Source: Aristolochia californica (Eukaryota > Streptophyta > Magnoliopsida > Piperales > Aristolochiaceae). Taken from it: a DNA stretch of 64,000 nucleotides. A program made the position numbers and the translations under genes. The notes below the pieces were generated by a model that ran no database searches, had not been told where the DNA came from, and was given only the letters and a program-made list of their open reading frames with translations. Numbering within the stretch: the first letter of the stretch is position 1; each line of letters starts with the position of its first letter. The stretch is from positions 45,272,211-45,336,210 of the forward strand of contig JARWKL010000005.1 in NCBI GenBank assembly GCA_029961685.1. The letters run 5' to 3'. This document shows, piece by piece, positions 11,362 to 25,454 of this stretch.

Positions 11362-13504
11362 TACTGATTCGGGTGTTCATCCCTATCTCAGTTCATTTGG
11401 TTCTATTTTTTTATATAAATGAGTCTTCAGAGAATCATGTGAAGCATTTCTGTATAGAAGTGGAATAACAGGAGAAAAATATAGTCGTGGTGATGAGGAG
11501 CGCTCCATGGGTGAGTCGTTGCCATGTTCTTCAGTGGTCTCGGGCCTAGTGTATAGTGGGGACATGTGGTAGACAAGTAGTGGAAATTCTAGCGGAAATA
11601 GGACTTCTTTAGTCATAGTGGCTGACAAATAGCTTCTGAACTGGTGTTTGCAGGCTATCCTAAGTGTTCGTAGTTCTGGCTAATAATCAAGATTAATGGA
11701 ATAGAAGTGTAACTCTACAAGAGAGAAATCAGAATATTATACTACCAAAATTTATCTATTAACTCTATATGTAGTTTCTTTTTGCTTTCACGTTTTATGT
11801 GGAATTCAATTGTTTTTTTAGAAAGTTCTCCACCAATAAAGGATTAAATGAACCCATGAATATTTTAATTTGAGATTTAACCACTTTATTCTTAATTATT
11901 GATTAATGTGAAGTATGTTGACTGTTACTAAAAGTAAATTCCTAAATTACCTATCTTCAATACTGCAGTGAAATTACAGAAAAATTAATAACAAGGAGAA
12001 AAAAATTTCATTAATATGTTTAATCTATTTTGAAAAGAATAAATTTCGATTTGTATAATTGATATACCGGTGATGACAAGAAGTAAAAGTTGTTGCCGTA
12101 TAATTCTATGATATCCCTAATATAAACGTCAACTTCACTCGTTTTGCTCGCAGTCGACGCCGTGAATGGGGCCGTCCTTCGCCCGTCTTTGCGGATAACG
12201 TAACACCACTACCATATGACGACGAGATCTTTCGGTTTCCTCTTTAAATCCGTCACTCCCCCACCTCCTACCCCACTCCATTTTCTCTCCCTCTCTCTTA
12301 ACCCCACATTTCGGACTCCCGAAAACTATCGCCAAGCGTCACCCCCCCCCCCCCCCCCCCCCCCCCTTTCTTTCCCCTCCCCGCGATTCCGTGCCTTTTA
12401 GGTTCGAATATCCATGCCTCAGCGTGGGGACTCTTATTTAGCACTCAGTGATATGATAATTTCCCTAGTGCTCGACTGATAATGGGATTTCAGGGTTTTT
12501 CTTAACTAAAATGAGTAGAATCTTCAAAAGTTTCCTAGTCTTGAAATCCAAAAGACCTCCATTTCAGTCTCACAGATTCGATACCGTCAAAATACCCGAT
12601 CAATTCTACAATTATTTGGAATACGATTGATACGGCATATGATCCAAACGTGGAGAGCATCCGTATTCGCTCCATGGCTCGTCGTCTACCCATGCACCGC
12701 TCAGGAGTCGGGACACGTCATTCGCAAGTACTTTTCATTAACGCATCCGACATGCGGGACTACGACGCCCCAGCTACTTCCAAGAGCCAAGCATCAGAAA
12801 CGGGACCACTCCATTTGGTAGTTACGAGGGCTACCGTCTACCCACTCCTGCCTCCACCGAGCGCCCCTCGCCTCTGTCCGAACTCTCTCCCTCCTTCCAC
12901 GTGTCCCATTATCCACTAATCACTTCCTTTTTAAAAGTTTTTGGCTTTTAGCTTTTATTCTCCGAAATAAACTCCAGCTCTGGACTTATCGGACGGTCGT
13001 GGTGGCTCGTGGAGTGGTGGGCCGGTCACGCTAACCTTGCCCAAACGTGAAAAGCCGCTAACCCCGGCGGCGTGAGGAGTGCGTTACGTGGTTTACACTT
13101 GCATGGGGGCTTACTGCGGGCCATGCAGATTTTGGCCAGATTTCGCCGATTTTTTTTTCGCTTAAATTTCGACGAATGGGAGAACTCGCTTTTTAGTGAC
13201 GACGCCGACGAGAAAACGAGAGCGGGCGCGATATTCTGCAACGTATTTATAATACGAGAGACGAAAACGAAGAAGAAAAAGAGCGGCGTGCACGCGAAAA
13301 ATTAAAGCCGGACAGAGGCATAAAATATCAGCGAAGAAAACCCCTGCCGCGCGTGTCTGAAAATCCTCTCCGCCTCTCCGTTCGATCTCTGCAATTTCCG
13401 CACTCATGACTAAGAGATTACGGCAGCTCGGTGATATGTATGCTTTGTTGTGACTCTGTTTGTTAGGTTTTCTTGGTAACGGGTGTGGTGCACGTTCGTC
13501 CTCG
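11362..13504. promoter_or_regulatory. Kinase 3' region and VAL gene promoter/leader
   Basis: No gene is supported. The first ~700 bases are AT-rich 3' flank of the kinase gene. A pure run of 25 C lies at 12342-12366. A palindromic CACGTG (G-box core) is at 12898-12903. From 12980 the DNA becomes CpG-rich, and a TATA-like TATTTATAAT sits at 13244-13253, about 250 bases before the VAL start codon. Assignment as promoter is inferred from position and composition. Confidence 0.5.
12342..12366. repeat. Poly-C run of 25
   Basis: Twenty-five consecutive C residues on the plus strand, preceded by CT-rich DNA and followed by TTTC. Long mononucleotide C tracts are uncommon in plant DNA and prone to sequencing error, so the exact length is uncertain. 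Confidence 0.9.
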
Positions 13505-16500
13505 ATGTCGTCGTCGTCGTCCTCGGCTTCGAAGATCTGTTTTAATCCTGACTGTAAGGAGACAAAATCAGAGCAGTGGAGGAAGGGATGGCGGCTTCGA
13601 ATGGGGGAATTTGCTGAGCTGTGCGATCGATGCAGGTAACTTTTTTGCTTTTGGTGAAGGTGGCCTTGTGGTGAATTTTCTCCGCTATTTTGGAAATTTG
13701 TTTACGCGTTCTGGAGATGTGGCGATGCGTTCTCTTTTGCTTGAGACGTGGTTTTTTGGTTGGGGTGATGAGGTTGTGTGAATTAAAAGGGTGACTTGTG
13801 TTGGACTTGTCGTTTGCGACTTTCAGAGTTGTGGATTTTGATGGTCCATTGACCCTGCTTGTTAATTTTGAGGAGTGTTTGATTTGGTTAATGTGAGAAA
13901 ACGACCATGAATGACTTATATTTTTTCTTGTACTCTGGAAAGAAGTCGTTGACTGCAGTATGAGGTTATAACGGAGCTTATATTACTTGTTACGCCGTTT
14001 TCGTCGGTCGAGGAGTTGATGTTTGAGTTCTTGCTGTCTTTACGCGGCCCGAAGTACTGTTGCATTTCTTCACCATTCAAAAGACGAAAGTTTCTAATCT
14101 GAATTTCCTGCATTTTTTTACTTCGGTCATTTTACTTTAGCTGTTTTAACTTGGTCACTTGCAGCATGGTTTTGTCTAGATATCTATTCAACACTATGTG
14201 CATTGGGTCTGTTCTCTTGGTTATTGGAAGTTGGGGGGGATCAATTTGCAAATTGGATGGGACCCTCAGATGTTAGGCTGGTTACTGTTACTAACTCTTT
14301 TTTACTTTGCTCCAATATGTGCAAAAAGGATTTCGATGGGCTTACTGTTGGGAAGCATGACTGGCTTTTAGACCTCGCAACATATTTGATTGGAATGTAG
14401 TTAAGGGTAGTGGATTATTTTCGTTCCCAAACTTTTATCTTTTCACCCCAATCTCAGGGTTTGGTCAAATGGGTTGGATTTGTTCGCTGTGTGGTAAGGT
14501 GGTATTCAACTAGCATTAACTGGTGTAAGGGAATGGAATGCTTCTTTATTGGGTTTGACTGATAGCTCTCTTTATTGAGTTTCTTCTAGCTGGTAATGTT
14601 GATTTTATGGATAGGAAAAAGCTAGTCAAAATCAGGCATCGGACCTGTTAGTACTTAGACATGGCTTTTGCTGCTGTCCTGTCATGATGTATATACAACA
14701 AGCTGTAGATAACTTAAATCAAGTTCTGTTCACATTTTATGCTAACCTTCTTTCTTGCTATTCTTCCTTTAAACCCATCTATTTGTGGTTGTAGCATTGC
14801 GTTTGAAGAAGTAAAGTTTTGTGAAATCTTCCATTCTGATATGGCTGGTTGGCGGAAATGTGAATCATGTGGAAAGGTGAGAAGAGTTGAGATCAAATTT
14901 CTAGTGTTTTGTAATGTTTTTCTGTTGAGATATTTTCATGAATCTGTGAGTTTACTTAAAATATATGATTAGTCGAACTTGTTCTTGTTTCTATACTTTT
15001 TACTTTTTCTTTACACTGTCATTTCCCATATTATTCTGATTTAGAACTGTCTGCTGCAGCGTGTGCACTGTGGATGCATTGCATCTGTACACACATTTTT
15101 ACTCTTGGATACTGGAGGAGTAGAGTGCATGCCTTGTGCGAAGAAGAATTTTTATATGGTATGAACAGGATATGCTGTTTTCTATTGGTTTCTTCTATGG
15201 CACTGCTGGAATATACATGCTTTTATTTTAAGTTGTCATTTATATTGTTTGAGTTCCCAATGTCAAGTCTTCTCCTAATGTTAGTGCCTGCACAAGTAAG
15301 TATTAGAATATGGTGATGACTTCATGGCTGATACACTTTACTGCGCCCCTGTTCCATTCATAGAGCGTTGCCTTCCGATCCATGGGGTCTGTCATTGTAT
15401 TGAACCTGTCTCAATGGTATGTACCTCTGCTTCCATTTGCTGGTGAGCAAATGGATGGTTGGTGTCGTTCCATTGAAGTGATATTTATCCTTGACATGTC
15501 CACAATGAGGCTCTTTGAAGAAAGAAGTTTTTTTGTTTTTTTAAATCTCTTTGAACTAAGAGTTAGTCACCAAATAAGCCAAATTTAATGTTGTTAAGTA
15601 TTAGCTTGGCAAATCAAGAATAACCCAAAAGTATTAGTGGCATGTTGTATTAATAAGAGAGAAAAGATAGAGTTCTTTGAGAAGGTGTGGAAATTTCCAA
15701 CTGTGATCTGCAGTTAAAAAAAAAATTCAACACACTGGTGTGAAGGTTTCTTCTGTAGACATGTTTATGCTCATATACGTTCTTGTTTATGCACGGATGT
15801 CTTATACCTAACTAATATGTGAGCTCTACTGCTTGTGGCTTGCCATGAAAATCGTGATGATGAATCTTTTTTGTGAGTTCTCCCTGCTAAAAGATCTAAG
15901 TCAATTCATCCAATCTTCCTTTGAGAATATATCTACTGTCTTTTCTTCTTTGTGTTTGTAATAAAAACAGTGGCACTTATTGCTATTTGTTCCAATGAGT
16001 GACACCAGTGTAGGTCACTTTTTAGCCTTGAGGCTGCTTGTTTATGTAGTTAGTGGTTGATTTTCTTACTAGTTACCTTCATTAAAAAAAAAAAAAATCT
16101 TACTAGCTACTCCCATTTTCAGACATCAAATCAGATGTGGCCATCTTCTTTCTTTCTACCAGTGACTTTACCTGAGAGGCTGAAAGACCTTTCTGTTAAA
16201 AACTGGAATCAATTTGCAGCCTCTGCCTCTGTTCCTGGTCAGTGGCGACCACCACCTAATCTATGGAATACTGCTAGTGGACAGTCAGAGTTGCATTCAA
16301 GGATGCCATATGAAATTGACAGACCAAACACTGTTGACAGCATGGTTGTTGGTGACCACATATCTGCTTCTGGCCATGAGAAGAAGAAAATTGAAGATCC
16401 ATCTGATAGGATAAAGATTGCTGCTCTTGACAGGCTTGCTAATGGTAACATTGTTCTCGACACACTCAATCCATTAAATTCATTTCATAGAGAGGAGGGG

Positions 16501-19500
16501 ATTGCAGATGGCTTGCGAGATTCAAGCCGCCTCACAGGGGAAAATGGTCCTGCAGATATGAGGAAGGGAGTGGTGCCTGAGGCTGGTTTGACTAATTCTG
16601 TTCCTGGAATAAACTTTGAGACACATCCAAGTTCTTCTACTAGTATTTCGATGCAGTCATCTGCTCCAAAGGATGATCCACCAGCTCCAGTCTTTGGTGT
16701 ATCTGTTTCTTTTCCCTCATCTAATGGCACAGATGATCTGAGTATGGTCTCTGGATCTTTGCCACAGCATCAACCATCTCCACCATCATTGGCGAAGCAG
16801 TTCTCTGGTGGTTTGAACAATGGAACAGAGCCTTCTGTGGAACCACAGAATCAAATTCGAAATGGGAGACTTCGAGCAGAGGCGCGTGGACGAAATCAGT
16901 TACTTCCTCGTTATTGGCCTCGAATCACTGATGAAGAACTCCAACAAATATCTGGAGAGTATCCATTCTATGTTTATAGTACTTCTATACGTTGCAAACA
17001 TGATATTTAATTTAATGTTTTTCCTTTCTACCCTTTATTTACTAATCCATTTATTAGCCTTAACGATCTCTTAGCTCAAATTCTGTTATTACTCCATTAT
17101 TTGAGAAGATGCTTAGTGCTAGTGATGCAGGTCGCATAGGGCGATTGGTACTTCCAAAGAAATGTGCGGAGGTGAGCCTCAAGTCTTGTCTTCATTTGGA
17201 TTTGCATGCTGTCAGTGGCAAACAAATTTATTCTTAAGGATGTAAACTTGGTGTGGAGAATTAAGAACTTCAGGTAAGAGAAGCCCCTAAAAATTTAGGA
17301 AAATAGAATTTTTTTTTGCAAAAGATGAAAACATAAAGCCTAATGTAATTATCTTTTTTGTCAGAGATTTTTAGGACTGTGACAAGTCATATGTCAAAAT
17401 CTTGCTACTGTGTTAAAATACTGGTATAGCGGTATTTTGGTCATTTCACATACTCATATGGGTCTCATAAAGTTACAGCAAGCTAGACTTCATATTAGGA
17501 TTGTAATTTTCAATTTTCATTGAATTTTGACTTGTATTTATGAATTTAGGAGTGTGTTTGTAATGAAGGGCAAAATTATCATTTCCTTGTATTTTTCACT
17601 TAAGTGAGATTATTAAAAGAGGTCTCCATTTTCGGAGCCCTAATTCGACACAGCTTGAAGTGCTGCTTTTCCCACTCTCTCGTCTCCTTATTTTCTCCTC
17701 TTTCTTCTCCTTTAATCCATTCTATTGCATCTTTTCAATAACCATATAGTTTTCCTGATATTAACCTATGTGGGATTATTCTTAGTGACATTAAAGAATG
17801 ATTAGACATAAGCAACATTAATTTTCCTAAAATAACATTTTTAAATGTTGTCAATTGTATTCTTGGTGTATTTATCCATGTTATTACTGTATCCCCTGAC
17901 AAAATTCCTGGCAGATTCACATTCATATGTATATTTGTTCTAATCATGTAAATGGTATTCATGAACAGGCATACTTCCCTTCGATATCTCAGCCTGAAGG
18001 GCTTCCTTTAAAAGTTCAAGATGCTAAAGGAAAGGAGTGGGTGTTTCAGTTCCGCTTTTGGCCTAATAATAACAGTAGGATGTATGTTTTAGAGGGAGTT
18101 ACACCCTGCATTCAGTCAATGCAATTGCAAGCTGGTGATACAGGTGAGTATTGACTAGCAGGAAACTTCACAAATGTGTATGGTGTCTTTTTAAATGGTC
18201 TGAGAGTTAAGTCTTGTATTTGCAGTGACTTTTAGCCGGATGGAACCGGAGGGTAAGTTGGTCATGGGATTTAGAAAAGCTTCAAGCACTCCAGCTGAGC
18301 AGGTTTGACCATTTAAAATAATGATTTAACTTGATTTGTTTTACCTCAGGTTAACTTGAAGTTGGGGTTGGGGGTGGGGGGTCTGTGGGTTTTCAAAAAG
18401 GTAACTGAAAGCTGAGCCACTTGGCTGGTCTTGGAGCACTTTGTTTGGAGTAGCAAAGACTGAAAAGCTGTCTGATGCTGATGGACATCAATAATGAACT
18501 AGATTGTCTCTATAGTGGCCATTTTTACTTAATAAGCCAAGGATGCATCTAAGCTATTTTATTTGCTGAACGTAATGTTGTAAAGCTAACTTGATGCTAT
18601 CATAGAGTTTCACATTCATATCTAATTTTGACAAGCATATTGAGTGAATCGTTCATCATTTGTTCATTGTTTGCCTGTATGAGCTCTGCTGATTGTAAAT
18701 GCATTGTTGAGGTACAGGAAATACTTTCTGTTCTTGCTCTAGGGATTACTTGTTAGCTAGAAAATGAAAGAACTGTCTCTGTCAAGAAATCATTTAGTCT
18801 CCTGACCACCTGATATAATTTTTTTCACAAGTATGTCGGTTCTTTAGGGAAGTATGCCTTTCCAAGCTGGTAACTTTCTCTATTTTGTACTTTCAGGATG
18901 CTCATGCTCTTAAGAATGGAAATAATATCTCAGTGAGTGGAAAAAGTAAAGCTAGTGAACTTTCTTCGAGTCTCGCTCTCCGTACTTCTAAAGGTGGTGC
19001 ACAGTTGAACAGTAATTCACTAATGAATCAGGGCAATGCAATGGATCCAGATGATGCTTGGAGTAAACCAGGTAAAGCTGGGTCTGTACCAAAAGGAGTT
19101 GGATCTAAATCTTCTCTTTCAAATAAAAGGAAAACCAGCACCCTTGGATCTAAGAGCAAACGCTTACGAATTAATAATGAGGATGCCATGGTGCTCAAAC
19201 TGACCTGGGAAGAAGCTCAAGGCTTGCTCCGCCCTCCTAAGAAGCTTGAACCCAGTATTGTTGTCATCGAAGGCCATGAATTTGAAGAATATGAGGTATG
19301 GCAGTTCAACTGTGTAGCAATATGTTATTGCAAATGAAACTTTAACATAAAAAATAATTTAATCTGGAGATGTATTTCTTTTATAACTAGTTATGAGATT
19401 GAAAGTATATGAAAATATCAGCTGCTTTTATCATTTCAATTTGCTAAAAATGAGCAGAATATTTTGAATTTTTTTTTGCAGTTTTGTGTTGCTTCTCATA

Positions 19501-20364
19501 GTCATGTAAATGGAAAGTAAGCAATTTAACTTAACATTTCCAAAAACAACCTGTTATGATCGATTGATTGGTGCATGATCAGGTAAATTTAGGTACTATC
19601 TTTGGTTTCTAACCAATATATGTATGTATGTATGTCATAAGTAATTTTTATTTTTTTTGGATTTGTGAAACCTCAAGGGTTCTCAAAAAAATTTCAAGGT
19701 GCTAAGCACACTTTACTAGTTACCATGGGTCAGCCCTGATAATGATGCATGTATTGAGTATGGTCAACATGTGATTGAACTGATACTTAGTTACCTTTCA
19801 ATAAAAAATGTTACATTATGACATCTTGCTATTTACTGAGTTACCATGGCCATTGTCTGGGACTTGCACCTGTTATGACTGCCATGGAAATTACATCTAC
19901 TTTTGTTGAAATATAGCCTATATAGTTTCATTCTAGCACATACAATGTGCGTTAGCCTCTTTAAGTAGTGCTAAAAAAATCATAGAGTTGTTTTCACTTG
20001 CATGGCATATACCAAATAGCAAAGAGTACTTGATGTAATTACTTGGTTATTGCAGGAACCGCCAGTACTTGGTAAACCGACTTTTTTTACAACTACTGCT
20101 TCAGGGTAATGTCTTTATTCACTTTCTTATGTCCTAGTCTTATGTGCAAATTGTTGGAGACTGGCTTGAGCTCATTGTATATAATTTTCTGCTCGTCTAT
20201 GTTGGATGATTAACTGCAGGGATGCATGCTTTAAATTGCTCGTTTTTGTTGGCATGACTTGAAGCTTTTTTTAGTCAATTTGTAGCTGATATTTGTCACA
20301 ACCAATTGTTCTCCTAGACAATTCATTATTTTTATTGTTGAGGTTTCTGTGCTCGAGTCTCTTC

Positions 20365-20397
<33 letters not shown>

Positions 20398-23300
20398 TTT
20401 TTTTTTTTGGAGAGTGTCCCTTTGTATATTGTTACGTCTGCAAATTGTGTGCCAACACAGTTGTCAGTCTAAACTGTTTTAGAAAGCATTTCCCATAGTG
20501 GGTGGTTTCAGGTTTCATTTAATGGAGTGGGATATGTATGTCAGTTGAAAAGAACAGGTGCACTGGGAGTGTCTAGAAGTTGTAGAACAGGACTTGCTTG
20601 GAAAGTAGACTTGAAGGTTTTATACACAGGCATTAGTTTTGGATGAAAATAATAGCAAACAGTTAGGGTCTCTGAATGCACACTCCCAAACCCATGTCTT
20701 GCTAATAATACATGTTCTAGGGCTTGATATTGTGTTCCCTCCACTCATCCTGCAATCTCCAACAACATTGAATTTGAGATGGCCAAGCTTCAGCTCTGTG
20801 CTTCTAGCTGAGTAGGTGCAGGGACAGGCCTCGGTCTGAAGAATCTTTAGGTTATTCCTTAAATCTGGTGATCAGAATGGGGTAGTGAGCCACTTCGAAA
20901 TGTTGAGAGATTCTGTTTCTGCTAATTTGTTAAGGGCTATTACTGTCTATGGATGTCCTATTTTCTGCTTGAAATTATATGTAATTTGTGTTATTTGTTG
21001 TAACCATTTTGTTATTACCTATAGATTTTTAGCAAGAGAAATAAGGGCTTGATTGAGTAATGTCATCAACCAGCTGAGTCTTACACAAAAAGAAAAGAAA
21101 GAAAAAAGAAGAAAAAAAACAGAAGTACACAGAAAACAAGAACCCTCTATAGAATTACTTGTGTACTTTTAAGGAGGTTGTTGCTTCTCTGAAAGGTTGG
21201 TAAAGATTCATCAAGGTAAAGGGTTGGGTTCTGCATCCTGGTGGCATGCATGTCCTCAAATCCTTCATTTTGATTCACCAAGTGAATTCACCTTTGCTCA
21301 TACCCTTTTCTCTGCAAGGCTTTTGGTTAGTGTTATATAAAGTAAAAAATTACTGAGTGTACGAGTTACATTGGATGCGGCTTAACTTTTGCCAATCTGG
21401 CAAGGGTTTAAGAGTGGGCCTTTGAGCAGATCAAGGTCTGCTAGACCTCTTGGGATTAGGAGATACATCTTTATTCATTTTGACAATTACCAAGCAAAAC
21501 AGGCTATTTATAAAATCATTCTTAGTCTTTGATAGGGGTATTTTGGTTACATTACTTAAAGTGACTTATTTTTCTTTGTAGTCAAGAGGGTATTACGGTT
21601 AATTTCTATGCAATTAGTACTTAAACCAGTTAGGGGTTGATTTTAGCCTTAATCTGGATGACTATTGAATGATCTACAGTTTCTCTCTCTCTCTTACTTT
21701 GCTGTACACTTCAATTTCTGTAGGATTCTCTTTCTGCACTAAGTGAAACATGCTATTTATAAAATTGTTCTAAGATTCAGATGGAAATTTACATGCCTTT
21801 GTCACAATGAAGTTGCCGCTCGTGGATTACATGATATTCCGTCCATCCATTGACTATGGTTTTCTGCACGTGCCTATATTAAGTTATGTGTTGATTCCAT
21901 TAAAGATGATTGCTGAAGGCAAATGGAATGGAAGGCATAGATTTAGTACACAGCACAAATGGAAGTTACTCTTAAAATTGAGAACCTGGTTTATCAGGAA
22001 CTTCCGTTCTGGCTGCCCAGTGTGGCCTAGAATATGCATAGATGGCTCCAGTTTCCATATGCTGTGAATTCGCAATATATGACCATTATTACTTTGGATA
22101 TTGATGATATTATAGAGTTTTTTGTGGTCATGGGATAAAAAATTCTTCTCTCTATTACAATCATCATCAGTCCCCTCTCTCTCTCTCTCTCTCTCTCATG
22201 TGTATGTTTTTTGTTTTTACAGTAGAAAGATTCAGTGGGTTCAATGTGATAACTGTTGTAAGTGGCGGAAACTGCCTGCGGATGCCCTTGTTCCTGCTGA
22301 ATGGCACTGTTCTCTTAACCACTCCTTTGACTGTGAAAGGTAAGGAGGTTGAATTGCACCTTCCAATTCCTAGATATTGCCTCTTAGAACTTTGATTATT
22401 GATTCTAGGATTTCCAATTTTGGTCTTGCATGTTGGGTTTTCATACTCTGACCTCTTGGTATTACCGACTCCAATGAATTGGAGGTTAGGCTGCTTCTTT
22501 GGGTCTCCAGATTTACAATGAACATTTCTAAGGCCCTTAAATTGTTGGGGGTGATTCGGTGCTGGTTATTCTTTAGTGCAAAAATAGTGTGGATCCTCTG
22601 TGTAGATTTAATCTTTATTTTTTGCCATCCTTGGTATATCCTCTTGTATTTCTGTTTCTTGGTTGCATATTTGGAGATCAACAAACAGTTTTACTTACAT
22701 TCTTGCAAAGAGTGTGTAGCTCTTCTACATCATATTTTGACTATCCACCCACCTTAGCTTTATTTTTCTGTTTTAATTTTTGGTTAATTTGCTCACTATT
22801 TAGAAAAGTTTTTTTTTTTTTTTTTTTTGCTCAGATACTAATGGATCCTAATCTACTGTTCTTAAAAAAAAATTGTTAATTGACTACTTTCTTTGATTTG
22901 GTCTGTTGCTATTTACAGTTTTCCTGTTAGGGGTCGCAAGTCTCTCTATTTCTGGCTATCACTGAACTATAACTTGACATCAGTTGGTAGTCTTCCTATT
23001 AAATTTACAAAACACTCCTAGTCCTTGGACAAAATAAATCTGTATCAAAAGCTAGAGAGTTTTGTGCTTGTTTTTGCATGTAGTAAAACATTGCATTTTC
23101 CATTGTTGGAACATATAACATTACTATTTATAGCATTCCAGAATCGTTTAGTCTGTTCTCTACAATTATTATTGTATCGACATGTCTTGTTACCTTAGTA
23201 ATTATTTAATTATTCTGGTTGTTGGATCATATCATTTAGGTGCATGGAATTGTCCATTCATACTTTCTTTTGACTTTCAGCATAGTAGCCAACTTTCCTT

Positions 23301-25454
23301 GTGTAATTTGAACCATAATTAGTGGAACTAAGTTAATAACTATTAATACGGAGCATCTCACCTACTTTTGCAGGGCTAGATGTGATGCACCACAGGAACT
23401 AACTGTAGAACAGCTTGAAGGTCTCATTTCTTCAAATACAGGTACTAAACTTGAACTGTTAGTAATTCATATACAACGTATGTTGGGATGTTTTTGATTG
23501 CATATCTATTTCCTATTTAACTAATAGGGGTGATAGATATCTGTTATCAGAAACTAAAGGTGAAAAAAAGCTATTATGGTGATTAAATTGAGAGAATTGT
23601 CCTTTTAGATGATGAAGATGATATTAATGGTAAGACCTGCTTATTTTAGAGGTGAAAAAGCTTAAGACGTGCAGCAGATGTTCTTGATATTTAATCTACT
23701 TACATTATATGTGAGACCTTTTGCCAAATGAAGTATGTGAACCCTCTTTATTTAAGAACTTCATTCTTAGAGTCATTAAACTTAAATGAGTCTATGATCA
23801 TGAAGATAGTCTTTCCCAATAGTTACTTGAACCAATGTATTAACTATTATGATGTACCTCAAGCAAGCTAAATGCAAGTATTTTTCGTTTTCCTGATAAC
23901 CTATCACTGCTTAGGGGTTTAAACAATTGCAATAAATGAAATTGGCTGTGAAACTACTGACACTGGAAGCATATTGAGATTATTAGGTAAAATCAGCCAA
24001 GCAGGTAGTGAAATAGTTTTGAATCCCAACAAATATAACTGCTGGAAGTATTTGTTAAAAAAAAGATTTATATTTCATGCAGTCCACATGTTATGAAAGA
24101 TTCCCAATGCCCATTGAGAAACTGCCAGAAGGATGTATTATGGCCATATTACTCTTTATTATGCTTTATGCCAAATTTCTTGGATATTGCTGTTGATAAT
24201 TGTTAGAGAATAAAGAGTCAAAGTTTCTGTTTGAAGTCTATGTTTGCTACTTCCTGTAACTTTTCTTTAAGTATTATATTACACTCATTTTAAGTTGTTA
24301 AGTGAAGCGTAGCTTTTGTTTATCTACTATAATGCCCCCAATTTAAGAAAAGTGAAGGGTGCGTTGTCATTATGTAACTAGAGACTTAATAAAAACCAGA
24401 GACTTCGAGGCCTACATGTGCAAACTTCTCTCTCTCGCTTTTTCTTTTTATGTTTTCAACGAGGCAGTTCTTGTTCTTCTAAGAAGATTCAAGTAACTAA
24501 TGTTGATGATGTCAAATTTGAATACTGTATGTTTAATAACTAAAATTGCCAAACCCCTGATGAGGGTTACAGAGTAACTATTCACTCTAATGAGTTTTAG
24601 TCTTGGTAGTTGAAAAGATTTTCTCATTAGTAGAAATAGTGATTTGTCATTTTTCATCTACCATCTTTGTCATAGATAATTGCCATAATTCGTTTGGTGA
24701 TGTTAAAATGATGGCAGCTCCATCAAAGAAGAAGAAAGTGAAAGAGGATTCAGATGGTGCAGAAGCATCAGAAGGTCTTGACACACTTGCCAATGTTGCC
24801 ATTCTTGGTGAGGGTGGGTCCTTCCCATCTTCAGGTCAAGCCACCACAAGGCACCCACGACATCGTCCTGGTTGCACCTGCATTGTCTGTATTCAGCCTC
24901 CTAGTGGGAAAGGACCTAAGCACAAACAGAGTTGTACTTGCAACGTGTGTCTAACCGTTAAGCGCCGATTCCGTACTCTGATGTTGCGTCGGGAGAAACG
25001 ACAGTCAGAGAAGGAAGCTGAGACTACTCGCAAGAAGCAAATGATCAAATTGCCCCAGAAGCAGGAGCTTGAGGAGGAAGAGCCAAGTAGTAATAGGGTC
25101 GAAAATGGTACAGAAAGCCCAAAAATTAATGAAGAGTTTAGGAATGAAGCCACTTCTTCTCCTTTGAAAGGTCAAATTGATCTAAATATCCAGCCAGAGC
25201 GCGAAGAAGAGCCCTCTCCAGTGTCAGATTCAGGCAGCATGTTGAGGCTGCTTCAAGATGCAACTGATATGTATTTCAGGCATCAAAGATCAGTTGACTT
25301 AAACGAAAATAGAGAATCAGTTGCAACTCAGATAAAACCGGGTGTCAGTGTCGAAGAGAAGCCAATTGAAGGCAGTTCAAAGGTGGATGAAGATAGGGAC
25401 GCTATAGTTTCTATATCCATGTCTATGTTGGCGTCAACACCAGCAAGTGGCTAG
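13505..25454 (+). CDS. VAL: VAL/HSI2-type B3 transcriptional repressor, 12 exons
   Basis: Nuclear repressor of the family that binds RY (CATGCA) elements, recruits Polycomb and deacetylase complexes, and silences seed-maturation genes such as LEC1, ABI3 and FUS3, and also FLC. Exons: 13505-13635, 14795-14876, 15060-15158, 16123-16958, 17075-17171, 17969-18143, 18226-18302, 18897-19295, 20056-20105, 22223-22339, 23374-23441 and 24676-25454; all phases close, giving 969 residues. An N-terminal PHD-like Cys/His module lies in residues 1-104 ([29 protein letters not shown]). The B3 DNA-binding domain spans about residues 380-500 ([30 protein letters not shown]). A CW zinc finger is at about 640-700 ([14 protein letters not shown] and a second tryptophan in EWHCSLN). 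Next come a basic CTCxVC pair, an EAR repression motif DLNIQP near 885, and a C-terminal coil. The ATG opens a serine run as in relatives. VAL1, VAL2 or VAL3 orthology is not settled. Confidence 0.93.
22173..22198. repeat. CT microsatellite before a VAL exon
   Basis: A CT run lies about 25 bases upstream of the acceptor of the CW-domain exon, so it forms part of a long polypyrimidine tract for that 2.1-kb intron. Confidence 0.85.

Noticed and set aside
13026..13407. Overlapping open frames on both strands before the VAL start
   Set aside because: GC-rich, CpG-rich promoter and leader DNA lacks stops by composition; no domain on either strand.
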